64,000 bases of DNA, taken from contig JAEETH010000001.1 of assembly GCA_016290215.1 (NCBI GenBank), positions 62,001-126,000 of the forward strand. The letters run 5' to 3'. Position 1 is the stretch's first letter; each line of letters starts with the position of its first letter. This DNA comes from Bacteroidales bacterium (GTDB lineage Bacteria; Bacteroidota; Bacteroidia; Bacteroidales; F082). The notes beneath the pieces were generated by a model. It did no database searches. It had not been told where the DNA came from and worked only from the letters and a program-made list of their open reading frames with translations. Below, piece by piece: positions 41,506 to 51,082 of the stretch. A program made the position numbers and the translations under genes.

Positions 41506-43644
41506 ATGAAACCGAATTATAAAGACATCAACATCAACGCTATACCTAAGCACAGCGGCCTCATCCTGCCGAATGGCGAGCCTTGGGAGACCTCTGAACA
41601 TATCATGGTGAAGCCTGCCTACACCGAGAAAGACCTCGAAGGCATGGAGCACCTCAACTATGCCGCCGGCATCGCCCCCTTCCTCCGTGGACCTTACTCG
41701 ACCATGTACGTGATGCGTCCTTGGACCATCCGTCAGTACGCCGGTTTCTCCACCGCTGAAGAGTCCAACGCCTTCTACCGCCGTAACATCGCTGCTGGTC
41801 AAAAGGGTCTGTCAGTGGCCTTCGACTTGGCCACCCACCGTGGCTACGACGCCGACCACGAGCGCGTCATGGGCGACGTAGGTAAGGCTGGCGTGAGCAT
41901 CTGCTCCGTCGAGGACATGAAGGTGCTGTTCGACCAGATCCCGCTGAACAAAATGTCCGTCTCCATGACCATGAACGGCGCCGTGTTGCCGATTCTGGCC
42001 TTCTATATCGTCGCCGCCTTGGAGCAAGGTGCCAAGTACGAAGAGCTGCAAGGCACCATCCAGAACGACATCTTGAAGGAGTTCATGGTGCGTAACACCT
42101 ATATCTATCCGCCTGAGTTCTCGATGCGCATCATCGCCGACATCTTCGAGTTCACCTCGCAGAACATGCCGAAGTTCAATAGCATCTCCATCTCGGGTTA
42201 CCACATGCAGGAAGCCGGTGCCACCTCCGACATCGAGATGGCTTACACCTTGGCCGACGGTTGGGACTACCTCCGCACCGGTGTCAAGGCTGGCTTGGAC
42301 ATCGACGCCTTTGCGCCGCGTCTGTCCTTCTTCTGGTGCTCGGGCATGAACCACTTCATGGAGATTGCCAAGATGCGTGCCGCCCGTATGATCTGGGCCA
42401 AGATAGTGAAGACCTTCAACCCGAAGAACAGCAAGTCGCTGGCCCTGCGTACCCACACGCAAACCTCGGGCTGGTCGCTCACCGAGCAAGACCCGTTCAA
42501 CAACGTGGCCCGTACCTGTATCGAGGCTATGGGTGCCGCCCTGGGTCACACCCAGTCGCTGCACACCAACGCCTTGGACGAGGCCATCGCATTGCCCACC
42601 GACTTCAGCGCCCGTATCGCCCGTAACACCCAGATCTACATCCAGGAAGAGACCAACGTCTGCCGTGTCGTCGACCCGTGGGCTGGCTCCTACTATGTGG
42701 AGAGCCTCACCCGCGACCTCTACGAGCGTGCTTGGGGTCACATCCAAGAGGTGGAAGCCATGGGTGGCATGGCCAAGGCCATCGAGACGGGTCTGCCGAA
42801 GATGCGTATCGAAGAGGCCGCTGCCCGCAAGCAGGCCAAGATTGACTCAGGCCGCGAGACCATCGTCGGTATCAACAAGTACCGCCTTGACCACGAAGAC
42901 CCCATCGAGACCTTGGAGGTCGACAACACCGCTGTGCGTGAGTCGCAGATCAAGCGCCTGAAGGAGCTCCGTGCCAACCGTAACGAGGCCGACGTGCAGC
43001 GTTGCCTCGAAGCCATCACCAAGTGCGCCGAGACGGGCGAGGGCAACCTGCTTGCCTTGGCCGTCGAAGCAGCCAAGTGCCGCGCTTCGTTGGGTGAGAT
43101 TTCGATGGCTTGCGAAAAAGTCGCTGGTCGTTACAAAGCAGTAATCCGTTCAATTTCAGGAGTATATTCTATGGAAACGAAAAACGATGCAAGATTCGAG
43201 GAAGCCTGCCGCAAGGCCGACGAGTTCGCCAAGATGGAAGGACGTCGTCCGCGTATCATGATTGCCAAGATGGGTCAAGACGGTCACGACCGTGGCGCCA
43301 AGGTGGTGGCCACCGGTTATGCCGACATCGGTTTCGACGTCGACATGGGTCCCTTGTTCCAGACGCCCGCCGAGGCTGCCAAGCAGGCCGTGGAGAACGA
43401 CGTCCACATCCTGGGCGTGAGTTCGCTGGCTGCCGGTCACAAGACCCTCGTGCCTCAGGTCATCGAGGAGCTTGAGAAACTCGGTCGTCCCGACATCATG
43501 GTCACCGTGGGTGGCGTGATTCCTGCACAGGACTACCAGTTCCTCTACGACGCCGGTGCTGTGGCCATCTTCGGTCCCGGCACGGTCATCAGCGATTCGG
43601 CCATCAAGATGCTGGATCTGCTGATTGCAGCACGGAAACAATAA
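41506..43644 (+). CDS. mutB: Methylmalonyl-CoA mutase large subunit
   Basis: Catalytic alpha subunit, 712 residues. Substrate-barrel motifs include '[20 protein letters not shown]' and '[20 protein letters not shown]'. The C-terminal cobalamin domain has the base-off signature '[18 protein letters not shown]' (Asp-x-His-x-x-Gly) and 'SLAAGHKTL'. It works as a heterodimer with MutA. A methylmalonyl-CoA epimerase and the meaB chaperone are not in this window. Codon use is strongly biased, as expected of a highly expressed central-metabolism gene. Confidence 0.96.
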   Translation: MKPNYKDININAIPKHSGLILPNGEPWETSEHIMVKPAYTEKDLEGMEHLNYAAGIAPFLRGPYSTMYVMRPWTIRQYAGFSTAEESNAFYRRNIAAGQKGLSVAFDLATHRGYDADHERVMGDVGKAGVSICSVEDMKVLFDQIPLNKMSVSMTMNGAVLPILAFYIVAALEQGAKYEELQGTIQNDILKEFMVRNTYIYPPEFSMRIIADIFEFTSQNMPKFNSISISGYHMQEAGATSDIEMAYTLADGWDYLRTGVKAGLDIDAFAPRLSFFWCSGMNHFMEIAKMRAARMIWAKIVKTFNPKNSKSLALRTHTQTSGWSLTEQDPFNNVARTCIEAMGAALGHTQSLHTNALDEAIALPTDFSARIARNTQIYIQEETNVCRVVDPWAGSYYVESLTRDLYERAWGHIQEVEAMGGMAKAIETGLPKMRIEEAAARKQAKIDSGRETIVGINKYRLDHEDPIETLEVDNTAVRESQIKRLKELRANRNEADVQRCLEAITKCAETGEGNLLALAVEAAKCRASLGEISMACEKVAGRYKAVIRSISGVYSMETKNDARFEEACRKADEFAKMEGRRPRIMIAKMGQDGHDRGAKVVATGYADIGFDVDMGPLFQTPAEAAKQAVENDVHILGVSSLAAGHKTLVPQVIEELEKLGRPDIMVTVGGVIPAQDYQFLYDAGAVAIFGPGTVISDSAIKMLDLLIAARKQ

Positions 43645-43671
43645 TTGATTGTAAAATAATTGTAAATAATT

Positions 43672-43699
43672 GTAGAGACGTGGCGCGCCGCGTCTCTAC
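43672..43699. repeat. Family A 28-bp palindrome
   Basis: GTAGAGACGTGGCGCGCC then GCGTCTCTAC; a near-perfect palindrome in the gap between mutB and the kinase-like gene. It could act as a terminator-like stem but lacks a long T run. Confidence 0.8.
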
Positions 43700-43722
43700 A
43701 TGTTTAAACAAAAAACACGATC

Positions 43723-45474
43723 ATGTCTGGATTTATCTCTGCTTTACTCAAGCAACGTAAGGAAGCCAAAAAGGCCGAGCCTAAGAGCAACGGAAGGCTC
43801 AAGGAAATAATCAACATCGTGAATAAGTACAACTACGATGACGGCATCACGCCCGAAATCGTAGTGAATATCTTGCAGGACTTAGGACCCACTTTTGTGA
43901 AGCTCGGGCAAATCGCCTCCCAGCAGTCTGACTACATGCCTGCTGAGTATTGCGAAGCACTTGCGAAATTACGTTCGAATGTGGCCCCCATGGACCTTGA
44001 AACCGTCCACGCCCAAATCGAGAAGTATCTGGGCAAACCTACGAACGAAATTTTCTCTTCTTTTAATGAAAAAGCCTTAGGTGCCGCTTCTGTTGCGCAA
44101 GTGCATAAGGCGACACTGCTCGATGGCACTGTTGTGGCCGTTAAAGTCCGTCGTCCAGGGGTCGTTGAGACCGTCGCACGCGACTTTGCGCTCCTTGAAA
44201 AAGTCCTTGACAAATTCGTCAAAGGGAATGTAGGCGGAATCGACATCAAGGGTATGATTATGGAACTCGAGAAAACCTCGAAAATCGAACTCGACTTCAC
44301 CAACGAGGCCAACTATCTCGACCGTTTCTATAACAACAACCTTGGACGCGAGAAGGTTATCTGCCCAAAATGCTACCGCGAGCTCACCTGTGAGGCCATC
44401 CTCACCGAGGACTTCGTCACAGGCAACGAGGTCAGCAATACCAAATTCCTCGACACCCTCAGCGAAGACGAACGTGAACGCCTCGCCGCACTCATTGCGG
44501 ACAACTTCTCCACACAGGTCCTCGTCGACGGCTTCTATCATGCCGACCCGCACTCAGGCAACGTATTCATTAAGGAACCGACTCCTGGCGAGCAGGTCAG
44601 CGAACCCGTAGTGGCCGAACCCAAACCCGATGCCGTGGAAGGTGAAGAGAAGCCTGCCGAGGAGAAGAAAATCCCGCTGCCTGAACACAGCATTGAGTGG
44701 ATTGACTTTGGCATGATGGGCACGCTTACCCAGAAGCAGCGTCAGACACTCATCGACATCGTCACCAACGTGGTGATGAAGGATGCCTACAACCTGAAAC
44801 GCATCCTGATGACCATCGCACATCCAGAGGGCGAAGTCAATCACGGCGAGATACTTGGGCTTTGTGAGGACATGTGCAACCAGTTCTCTGGGACGGATTT
44901 CGGCGACTTTGAACTGGGCGACCTCTTGAACACCGTTCTCGATGCGCTCCAAAACGGCAATTACAAGGTCGATCCTTTCCTCACCAACCTTACACGCGGG
45001 GTCATCGCTATTGAAGGAACCGTCAGTACGCTCAGCAAAAAGGTGAATATCTTGAATTACTTCCTTTCTAAGGTTGACATGGGGTCAAGCTTCAACCTTA
45101 ACCTCGAGCATCCTGAGGAGATGAATCCGGAGATTGCCTTAAAACTGTTGCAGCTCTTCAATGGCGTCACGGACTCTTCGGTCAAGAAAGCCGAGACGCT
45201 CGACATGTTGCAAAAGAACCAGATCACGTTACACACCGACTTCGCTTTTGAAGAGAAGGCTCTCGAAACGGTCAACCGTATCACGGAATATGTAATTCGT
45301 GGCCTCATCATCGTCGCGCTCATCATTGGTTCCACCCTTCTCTGCACAACGACCCCCATCGCCGAGGGCAATACTACGGGTGCCATCGTCTTCAGAGGAG
45401 TAGGAATCGCCGGATACATCGTCAGCCTGTTCTTCGCGCAACGTCTTTATAGAAACAAGAGAAAGAATAAATAA
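43723..45474 (+). CDS. AarF/UbiB (ABC1) atypical kinase-like membrane protein
   Basis: 583 residues. The UbiB kinase-like core is clear: 'LGPTFVKLGQIASQQSDYMP' (family KxGQ region), 'AVKVRRPG' (nucleotide-binding Lys), 'DGFYHADPHSGNVF' (catalytic loop) and 'IEWIDFGMMG' (DFG). Two C-terminal transmembrane helices follow ('VIRGLIIVALIIGSTLLC', 'AIVFRGVGIAGYIVSLFF'). UbiB proteins support isoprenoid-quinone metabolism; in this group that would be menaquinone. Between the catalytic loop and DFG lies an acidic Pro/Glu/Ala insert of about 45 residues ('PGEQVSEPVVAEPKPDAVEG'), unusual for a kinase fold. Confidence 0.88.
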   Translation: MSGFISALLKQRKEAKKAEPKSNGRLKEIINIVNKYNYDDGITPEIVVNILQDLGPTFVKLGQIASQQSDYMPAEYCEALAKLRSNVAPMDLETVHAQIEKYLGKPTNEIFSSFNEKALGAASVAQVHKATLLDGTVVAVKVRRPGVVETVARDFALLEKVLDKFVKGNVGGIDIKGMIMELEKTSKIELDFTNEANYLDRFYNNNLGREKVICPKCYRELTCEAILTEDFVTGNEVSNTKFLDTLSEDERERLAALIADNFSTQVLVDGFYHADPHSGNVFIKEPTPGEQVSEPVVAEPKPDAVEGEEKPAEEKKIPLPEHSIEWIDFGMMGTLTQKQRQTLIDIVTNVVMKDAYNLKRILMTIAHPEGEVNHGEILGLCEDMCNQFSGTDFGDFELGDLLNTVLDALQNGNYKVDPFLTNLTRGVIAIEGTVSTLSKKVNILNYFLSKVDMGSSFNLNLEHPEEMNPEIALKLLQLFNGVTDSSVKKAETLDMLQKNQITLHTDFAFEEKALETVNRITEYVIRGLIIVALIIGSTLLCTTTPIAEGNTTGAIVFRGVGIAGYIVSLFFAQRLYRNKRKNK

Positions 45475-45516
45475 AACAGGGAGTTACAAAGCACATGCTG
45501 TCTCTACAGCAACAAC

Positions 45517-45544
45517 AAAGGGGTGCGTTTTGGCGTACCCTTTT
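45517..45544. terminator. Bidirectional terminator-like hairpin
   Basis: AAAGGGGTGCG and CGTACCCTTTT around TTTTGG, between convergent genes, with T/A runs at the ends. Confidence 0.5.
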
Positions 45545-45555
45545 GTGCATTAATC

Positions 45556-46323
45556 TCACCTCTTCTCAAAATGCTGGTAATCCTTCGAGCCAGCCCAGCC
45601 TCCACCCCATGAGAAACCGTATGAGGTAAAAATTTTCTTGCAATAGTCGTCCCTGTCAATCTTGTGGGGAAAGTCCTGCGTCCTGTCAATGTACTCTTTC
45701 GCTGTCTCAGGATGCACGCGACCATGTTTAATGCAAGGATTCTGTAAAGGGTTGACATCAACGGCCAGACCCATGGCGTGTTTCGAAATCCTTCTGCTAC
45801 CGACCACTGTACGGTAGTTGAAGCAAGAAGTGTTGTTGGCCTGCATGGAAGCCTCGTCGTCAGCGTCGAAGTCGTCAACCAAACGGATGCTATAGATAGG
45901 ATAGACCTCGGCAAACAAGGCCCTAAAGATGCAAAGCAGGTCGTGGGCGATGACTTGGTTGCACACCATCTCGCCCTGCTGGATGTTGCCTTCGTAATCG
46001 TAATGATAGAGGGTAAGATAACGCAATTCATCAAAGCCGATGGTGGCATTATCGGGCATCGACTTGCCTTGCATTCTGGCTTTCACCGCATCGGGAATAG
46101 GTTGCGAAATGAAAACATAGTCTTTATACCTTACCGTATCGAAGCCGTCACCGTCAATTGAAAAAGCAGGCAAACGGAAGTCTTCTTGCTTTTCCTCAAC
46201 GGTTTCAGTTGTTTGCTTTTGTTCCACGTTCTCTGTTGCTTGGTGTTCCGATTTTTCCCCACACGAAGCCATCATGGTCAAGCCAAGCAAGAACAGCATA
46301 ACATAACAGAAAGTGTTTTTCAT
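45556..46323 (-). CDS. M15-type D-Ala-D-Ala carboxypeptidase-like lipoprotein
   Basis: 255 residues. Lipoprotein signal MKNTFCYVMLFLLGLTMMASC, then a Glu/Thr/Gln linker of about 35 residues. The zinc-peptidase motifs of family M15 are present: 'SKHAMGLAVDVNP' (His and Asp ligands) and 'GGWAGSKDYQHFEK' (third His). Such enzymes trim peptidoglycan stem peptides in the periplasm. It has its own promoter box (46355-46362), divergent from the RlmI-like gene. Confidence 0.85.
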   Translation of the reverse strand: MKNTFCYVMLFLLGLTMMASCGEKSEHQATENVEQKQTTETVEEKQEDFRLPAFSIDGDGFDTVRYKDYVFISQPIPDAVKARMQGKSMPDNATIGFDELRYLTLYHYDYEGNIQQGEMVCNQVIAHDLLCIFRALFAEVYPIYSIRLVDDFDADDEASMQANNTSCFNYRTVVGSRRISKHAMGLAVDVNPLQNPCIKHGRVHPETAKEYIDRTQDFPHKIDRDDYCKKIFTSYGFSWGGGWAGSKDYQHFEKR

Positions 46324-46354
46324 AAGCTCCAGACAGGCACGTAAAAATTGGGTG

Positions 46355-46362
46355 CAAAACTA
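46355..46362 (-). promoter_or_regulatory. -7 promoter box for M15 peptidase
   Basis: TAGTTTTG on the minus strand, about 32 nt before the ATG. Confidence 0.6.
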
Positions 46363-46397
46363 CAACAAATATCCGAACCACCATTTTAATAATTCAC

Positions 46398-46405
46398 TAT
46401 CTTTG
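46398..46405 (+). promoter_or_regulatory. -7 promoter box for RlmI-like gene
   Basis: TATCTTTG, 21 nt before ATG 46426. Confidence 0.7.
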
Positions 46406-46425
46406 CGCCAAAATACGTTTGAAAT

Positions 46426-47631
46426 ATGCCACAAACCCCTCTTTATCCTGTCATACGCCTCAATCCAGGCAAGGACGATGCCTTGCGTCGCTTCCATCCA
46501 TGGGTGTTTTCAGGTGCTATCCATGATGCCGCCAAAGGCTTGCAAGCGGGCGACACGGTCACCGTCACCGACTATGACGGCAACATCCTCGGCACGGGCT
46601 TCTGCGAGTCGGACAGCATCGCCGTGAAGATTTTGAGTTTCGAAAACACCAAAATCGATGAATGGTTTTTCCTCGACCGCCTCAACCATGCCTTTGAGGT
46701 GCGCAAAATCATGGGTTTGACCAACAACCCGCATACCAACTGCTTCCGCCTCGTCCATTCGGAAGGCGACGGACTTGCTGGCCTCATCGTCGACATATAC
46801 GGTCACACTGCCGTGGTGCAAGCCCAAACCGAAGGCATGGCACTCCACCTGAAGGAGATTGTCCGTGCCCTCAAACTCATGCCCGACCTTGGCCTGCAAG
46901 CCATCTACAACAAAAGCGCCGATGCCATGCAACGTATGGGCAAGGAAGATGCCATCGTGGACGATGGCTACCTCTTCGGCGAGCGCCTTGATGAGGTAAT
47001 CTTGGAAAACGACAGCCGTTTCCTTCCCAATTGGGAAGAAGGCCAGAAGACAGGCTTCTTCCTCGACCAACGCGAGAACCGTGAGTTGGTACGCCATTTT
47101 GCGCAAGGTAAAACCGTACTCAATGCCTTTGGCTACACGGGGGGCTTCTCCGTCACGGCACTGAAAGGCGGGGCCAAAAGAGCCGTCACCGTCGACGCCT
47201 CCAAAAAAGCTATCGCCATGGCCGAAGCCAACCTCGAACTCAACGGCTATTCGCAAGAAGAGAATCCCTGCCATGTGGCCGACATGAAGGAATATATCAA
47301 GGACATGCGCGAAGGTGCTTTCGACCTCATCATCCTCGACCCGCCAGCCTTTGCCAAACGTCATCAAGACCGTCATCGTGGCTTGAGCGGCTATAAATTC
47401 CTCAACGCCGAAGCCATCAAGCGCATCGCCAAAGGCGGATTACTGTTCACCTTCAGCTGCTCGCAGGCCGTCGACAAAGCCACCTTCCAAGGCATCGTCA
47501 CCGCAGCGGCGATAGAGGCCAAGCGCAACGTGCGCATCATCGACCAGTTGTCGCAGCCCGCCGACCACCCCATCAACATTTTCCACCCTGAAGGAGCGTA
47601 TTTGAAAGGCCTGATGCTGATAGTGGAATAA
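46426..47631 (+). CDS. rlmI: 23S rRNA (cytosine-C5) methyltransferase, RlmI type
   Basis: 401 residues. The N-terminal ~75 are a PUA RNA-binding domain ('RFHPWVFSGAIHDAAKGLQA'). The central part is the RlmI-specific region ('RLVHSEGDGLAGLIVDIYG'). The C-terminal half is a Rossmann SAM methyltransferase: 'GQKTGFFLDQRENRELV', motif I 'VLNAFGYTGGFSVTAL', and 'LIILDPPAFAKRHQD' plus 'LLFTFSCSQAV' (catalytic Cys in SCS). In E. coli this enzyme makes m5C1962 in 23S rRNA; the same target is likely but not proven here. Confidence 0.88.
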   Translation: MPQTPLYPVIRLNPGKDDALRRFHPWVFSGAIHDAAKGLQAGDTVTVTDYDGNILGTGFCESDSIAVKILSFENTKIDEWFFLDRLNHAFEVRKIMGLTNNPHTNCFRLVHSEGDGLAGLIVDIYGHTAVVQAQTEGMALHLKEIVRALKLMPDLGLQAIYNKSADAMQRMGKEDAIVDDGYLFGERLDEVILENDSRFLPNWEEGQKTGFFLDQRENRELVRHFAQGKTVLNAFGYTGGFSVTALKGGAKRAVTVDASKKAIAMAEANLELNGYSQEENPCHVADMKEYIKDMREGAFDLIILDPPAFAKRHQDRHRGLSGYKFLNAEAIKRIAKGGLLFTFSCSQAVDKATFQGIVTAAAIEAKRNVRIIDQLSQPADHPINIFHPEGAYLKGLMLIVE

Positions 47632-47633
47632 AA

Positions 47634-47684
47634 AAACATTGCCGTGCATGTCATTCCCTTGGGAATCTATGCACGGCAATGTTT
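47634..47684. terminator. Bidirectional terminator with 16-bp perfect stem
   Basis: Arms 47634-47649 and 47669-47684 between convergent genes. The loop contains GTCATTCC...GGAATCT, the same core as in the family C repeats. Confidence 0.8.
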
Positions 47685-47698
47685 ATTCTAATATTGCC

Positions 47699-48289
47699 TT
47701 ATTTGTTTCCAAAGATTGTTCCTTGCATACGATGCGGATGCTTCACCGGGCTGCTGCCGCGGTCAGCCGACTTGGTAGGCTTATTGCTGATACGTTTCAG
47801 GTAAGCTTTCTCAACATAATCCGTGCCGTATTCGTTCTCGTAGACAAATGTGTTTTTGGTCAATTCAGAAACAGTCATCCTATACGGACGTGGACTTTCG
47901 CTCGTCGTCATATAGATAATTTGTGCAGATTCGTCGTAAGAACAAGTGAATGTAGTCACTAAAACTGTGTCGGGACAAGCTATATAGTCATCGTATTCAC
48001 CTATTTCTTCGTTCCAGAGCCAAATTGTATCAATGGCGCTATCACGTATCTCACCCGTTTTGTTATCCCTAAATACCATTTGGATACCATTGTCGGATGA
48101 ATTCGGATCGTAAGAATAGGAACTCGAATAGGGTTCAATCGGGTGGCCCGCATAGTCGATGTTGTAATACTCAATCCTTTCAACACCCCAAGTGCCAACC
48201 AAATCATCGTAATCAGGCTTACAAGAGGTAAACAGCATGGCAACAAAAGCCACTGCAACAATTAATGTCAGTTTTTTCATTTTTTTCAT
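47699..48289 (-). CDS. Lipocalin-like lipoprotein A
   Basis: 196 residues with a lipoprotein signal (MKKMKKLTLIVAVAFVAMLF, lipobox TSC). The start 'DLVGTWGVERIEYYNI' and the strand-rich body ('NGIQMVFRDNKTGEI', 'TTFTCSYDESAQIIYMTT') fit a lipocalin-like fold common in Bacteroidota. A His/Lys-rich tail follows ('RGSSPVKHPHRMQG'). It lies 21 nt after a similar gene, forming a two-gene operon. Ligand unknown. Confidence 0.72.
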   Translation of the reverse strand: MKKMKKLTLIVAVAFVAMLFTSCKPDYDDLVGTWGVERIEYYNIDYAGHPIEPYSSSYSYDPNSSDNGIQMVFRDNKTGEIRDSAIDTIWLWNEEIGEYDDYIACPDTVLVTTFTCSYDESAQIIYMTTSESPRPYRMTVSELTKNTFVYENEYGTDYVEKAYLKRISNKPTKSADRGSSPVKHPHRMQGTIFGNK

Positions 48290-48310
48290 TTTTTTTAATT
48301 TATTTAATTG

Positions 48311-48787
48311 TTAATCAATTCGTTTCAAGAAAAAGCGTTCAAAGAACGGTTCGGGCTCCGAAAAATGGTTGATCCACGAAGCCCTGATAGTATTGGCGGC
48401 CAACTCCTCAATGTCCATGTCGGCGCTGGTAGCGTCAGAAAACATGGAGATAATCCATGAGGTGTTGTAAATCGTAAGCACATGACTTACGGAATCATAA
48501 TCATAATCGCAATTGAACTTCTTAATCAACGCAGGACTATCGTTGAGCAGCAACTTGCCCGATCCATCATCATAAAAATACACCTCATAGCCATGACCTT
48601 CACCCACTTCATAATGCAAAGTATCCCACTTTTCGACGCCATCGTCATTGGTGCGGCAACTGATGTATTGCTCACAGCCCCAATGCCCTACGAGTGGCGA
48701 ACCAGCATACTTCTTCTCTTTGCAGCACGAACCCAATGCCAACAAAGCCAAGGTTGCCAAAGCCAAAAAAGCGTTTCTGAATTTCAT
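48311..48787 (-). CDS. Lipocalin-like lipoprotein B
   Basis: 158 residues from ATG 48787 (MKFRNAFLALATLALLALGS), lipobox GSC followed by a second Cys; an ATG two codons upstream is also possible. 'SPLVGHWGCEQYISC' at the mature start matches 'DLVGTWGVERI' of the downstream gene, and the body has the same strand pattern ('NCDYDYDSVSHVLTIYNTSW'), so the two are distant paralogues. First gene of the pair; the promoter box is at 48808-48815. Confidence 0.72.
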   Translation of the reverse strand: MKFRNAFLALATLALLALGSCCKEKKYAGSPLVGHWGCEQYISCRTNDDGVEKWDTLHYEVGEGHGYEVYFYDDGSGKLLLNDSPALIKKFNCDYDYDSVSHVLTIYNTSWIISMFSDATSADMDIEELAANTIRASWINHFSEPEPFFERFFLKRID

Positions 48788-48807
48788 CTCCATAACTAAT
48801 TTCGTTG

Positions 48808-48815
48808 CAAAAATA
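48808..48815 (-). promoter_or_regulatory. -7 promoter box for lipocalin-like pair
   Basis: TATTTTTG on the minus strand, about 20 nt before the start. Confidence 0.65.
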
Positions 48816-48845
48816 GGATTAATTCAAATATCGCGCCAATTTTTC

Positions 48846-48853
48846 TAATTTTG
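48846..48853 (+). promoter_or_regulatory. -7 promoter box for T9SS nuclease-fold gene
   Basis: TAATTTTG, 20 nt before ATG 48873. Confidence 0.65.
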
Positions 48854-48872
48854 CTGCACAAATACTTCTGAA

Positions 48873-50171
48873 ATGAAACGCAAAATATACCTTATTATTG
48901 TATTTCTTTGGTCTTTCCTGCTGGCCAACGCTCAAGACACGCTGACTGTTCTACAATACAACCTCCTGCAATATGGGAACTTCCAAGGTTATGGGGGCTG
49001 TTCCGAAAGCACCAACAACACGCAACTCAAAGACGAGTGCATCCGCACCATTTTGGATTATGTAAAACCCGACATTTTCACAGTTTGCGAGTTTGGTGCC
49101 ACCGCTAAGCTGCAAAGCGACTTTTTGCGTCATAACCTCAACCTTTCCGGCAAAGATTACTGGCAATCCGATAATATCATCAATTACGCGGGCAGCAATA
49201 TCATCAACCATATTTTCTACAACTCGCGAAAGTTAGGATTGAAGAAACATGTGGCCCTTCGTACCCATCCGCGCGACACCGATGTCTACGAACTGTATCT
49301 CAAAACCAATACTTTGGCCGTTGGCGACACCGTGAAACTGGTTTGCATCGTCACCCATCCCAAGGCTGGAGAAGAATATGCAGGCTCACGCTACACCTTG
49401 ATGCAAACGGTGATGAACTATGTCAGCCAAAACTACGCCACTGAAAATGTGTTGATTATGGGCGATTTCAATATGTATGGTGCCAGTGAGAGTGGTTACC
49501 AGGTGCTTACCCGAACCTACAGCAACACCAATGCGCTCTTTACCGATCCATTGGCCAACCTTGGCGGCGTGGGCGAATGGAACAACTCCTACCAGTTTGC
49601 CCGATTCCACACCCAATCTACCAGAAATGGAAACACTACATGTTTCTCCGATGGTGGCCTTGACGACCGCTTCGACTTCATCCTGATGGCCGACGAGATC
49701 AAGTACAGCTACAAGCACTTACGCTATGTGCCCAATTCCTACAAAGCCATCGGCAACGACGGTTACCACTTCAACCAAAGCATCAACCAAGGCTACAACT
49801 ATGTTGTGCCTGCCGAAGTCGCACAAGCCCTCTTCGATTGCTCCGACCATCTCCCTGTGACGATGAAAATCTTCACCGATGTTCCAGGTTTAGGCGTTGA
49901 CGAGTCGGAGGTGACTACTTTGGAAGCCTCTGTGGCACCTAATCCAGCTTCTGACGTTACCATGGTTCACTTTTTCAACCCATCAGCAGGCTTGGTGCAG
50001 TTTGAATTGTATTCGCTGCAAGGACAACTGGTGCAACGGCAATCCGAGCATTTCGGGAATGGGGCGCAGCGGTTTGAGCTTAACCTTCAAGATGTTTCTC
50101 AAGGGTTTTATTTGTTGCGCATTAGGCATCAGAAGGGTTGGAGACAAACAATCAAACTCATCGTTCGGTAA
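48873..50171 (+). CDS. Exported endonuclease/exonuclease/phosphatase-fold protein with T9SS tail
   Basis: 432 residues. Signal peptide MKRKIYLIIVFLWSFLLANA, then an EEP (DNase I-like) domain: 'LTVLQYNLLQYG', 'IFTVCEFGA', 'VLIMGDFNMYG', 'LDDRFDFILMA' and 'DCSDHLPVTMKI' (catalytic His). Residues about 355-432 are a type IX sorting domain ('ASVAPNPASDVTMVHF', 'SLQGQLVQRQSEHF', 'SQGFYLLRIRHQKG'). It should be surface-attached or secreted; nuclease and phosphodiesterase activities are both possible. Followed directly by the family C repeat array. Confidence 0.88.
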   Translation: MKRKIYLIIVFLWSFLLANAQDTLTVLQYNLLQYGNFQGYGGCSESTNNTQLKDECIRTILDYVKPDIFTVCEFGATAKLQSDFLRHNLNLSGKDYWQSDNIINYAGSNIINHIFYNSRKLGLKKHVALRTHPRDTDVYELYLKTNTLAVGDTVKLVCIVTHPKAGEEYAGSRYTLMQTVMNYVSQNYATENVLIMGDFNMYGASESGYQVLTRTYSNTNALFTDPLANLGGVGEWNNSYQFARFHTQSTRNGNTTCFSDGGLDDRFDFILMADEIKYSYKHLRYVPNSYKAIGNDGYHFNQSINQGYNYVVPAEVAQALFDCSDHLPVTMKIFTDVPGLGVDESEVTTLEASVAPNPASDVTMVHFFNPSAGLVQFELYSLQGQLVQRQSEHFGNGAQRFELNLQDVSQGFYLLRIRHQKGWRQTIKLIVR

Positions 50172-50774
50172 AAACAGGCTTCAGAAAGCATGTCATTCCT
50201 GCATTAGGCTGGTGCAGGCCTCAACAGGTATGTCATCCCTGCGTAGGCTCGTGGGCAAAGACATGGGATCTATAGCTGTTGAGGCCGTCCTAAAAGTTTT
50301 TGCTTCTTGAACCGCCTCCTATAGATTTTCCCTAGCGTCCCGCTGCCCATAGATTCCCTCCTACCCACTTGCCAATGCAGGAATGACATGTGCAGCGAGG
50401 TTATGGCCAGGAGGCTTGATTCTACCACGGTTAAAACAGGCACTTGAAGTTATGTCATCCCTGCATTAGGCTGGTGCAGGCCCCAACAGGTATGTCATCC
50501 CTGCGTAGGCTCGTGGGCAAAGTCATGGGATCTATAGCTGTTGAGGCCGTCTTAAAAGGATTTTGCTTCATTGTTCCGCCTCCCATAGATTTTTCCTGGC
50601 ATCCCGCTGCACATAGATTCCCTCCTACCCACTTGCCAACGCTGGAATGACATGCGCAGCGGGGTTATGACCAAGAGGCTTGATTCTAACACGGTTAAAA
50701 ACAGGCACTTGAAGTCATGTCATTCCAGCGTAGGGTAGTGCGGTGGCGGGAATCTATGACTTCAAGAGCCGTCA
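50171..50774. repeat. Family C tandem repeat array, units C1, C2 and left part of C3
   Basis: Unit starts are near 50171, 50431 and 50695, a period of about 260-264 bp. Shared landmarks per unit are 'ACAGGC...TGTCAT(T/C)CCTGC', GGTATGTCATCCCTGCG, GGGATCTATAGCTGTTGAGG, CCGCCTCC(T/C)ATAGAT and TGACATG(T/C)GCAGCG. C3 breaks off at 'GCCGTC' where the GIY-YIG stop codon begins. No gene is supported in this stretch. Confidence 0.85.
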
Positions 50775-51062
50775 TTAGATGTTATTCTCGAACAAATCCT
50801 TCCTTTCAGGGTTTATCCTATCTATCAGTCTTTCTTTTTCTGCTCTTGATAGTTTCTTTAATTCTTTTTCCCTAACTATAGCTTGGTCTATCAAACCAAA
50901 ATCTTCACAATACACCAGCTTGTGGCATTTATATTTTGCCGTAAAAACAGACCCACTACCTTCCTTGTGCTCTCTAACACGTCTATCAAGGTTATTAGTA
51001 ACACCTATGTATAAAGCCCGCCCATTAGTACTTTGCATCATATATACCCAATAGGTTTTCAT
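50775..51062 (-). CDS. GIY-YIG domain protein
   Basis: 95 residues, the whole protein being one GIY-YIG nuclease domain of the UvrC/homing type (UPF0213-like): 'YWVYMMQSTNGRALYIGVTN' (the two Tyr-containing strands), 'LDRRVREHK' (conserved Arg and His) and a C-terminal helix 'REKELKKLSRAEKERLI'. The family is known for nicking or cleaving DNA; most stand-alone members have no proven role. Here it separates the left and right parts of one family C repeat unit, as if inserted into it, or as if repeats had built up around it. A/T-richer than its neighbours. Confidence 0.85.
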   Translation of the reverse strand: MKTYWVYMMQSTNGRALYIGVTNNLDRRVREHKEGSGSVFTAKYKCHKLVYCEDFGLIDQAIVREKELKKLSRAEKERLIDRINPERKDLFENNI

Positions 51063-51082
51063 CTGTTGAATCTTTCAATTAT

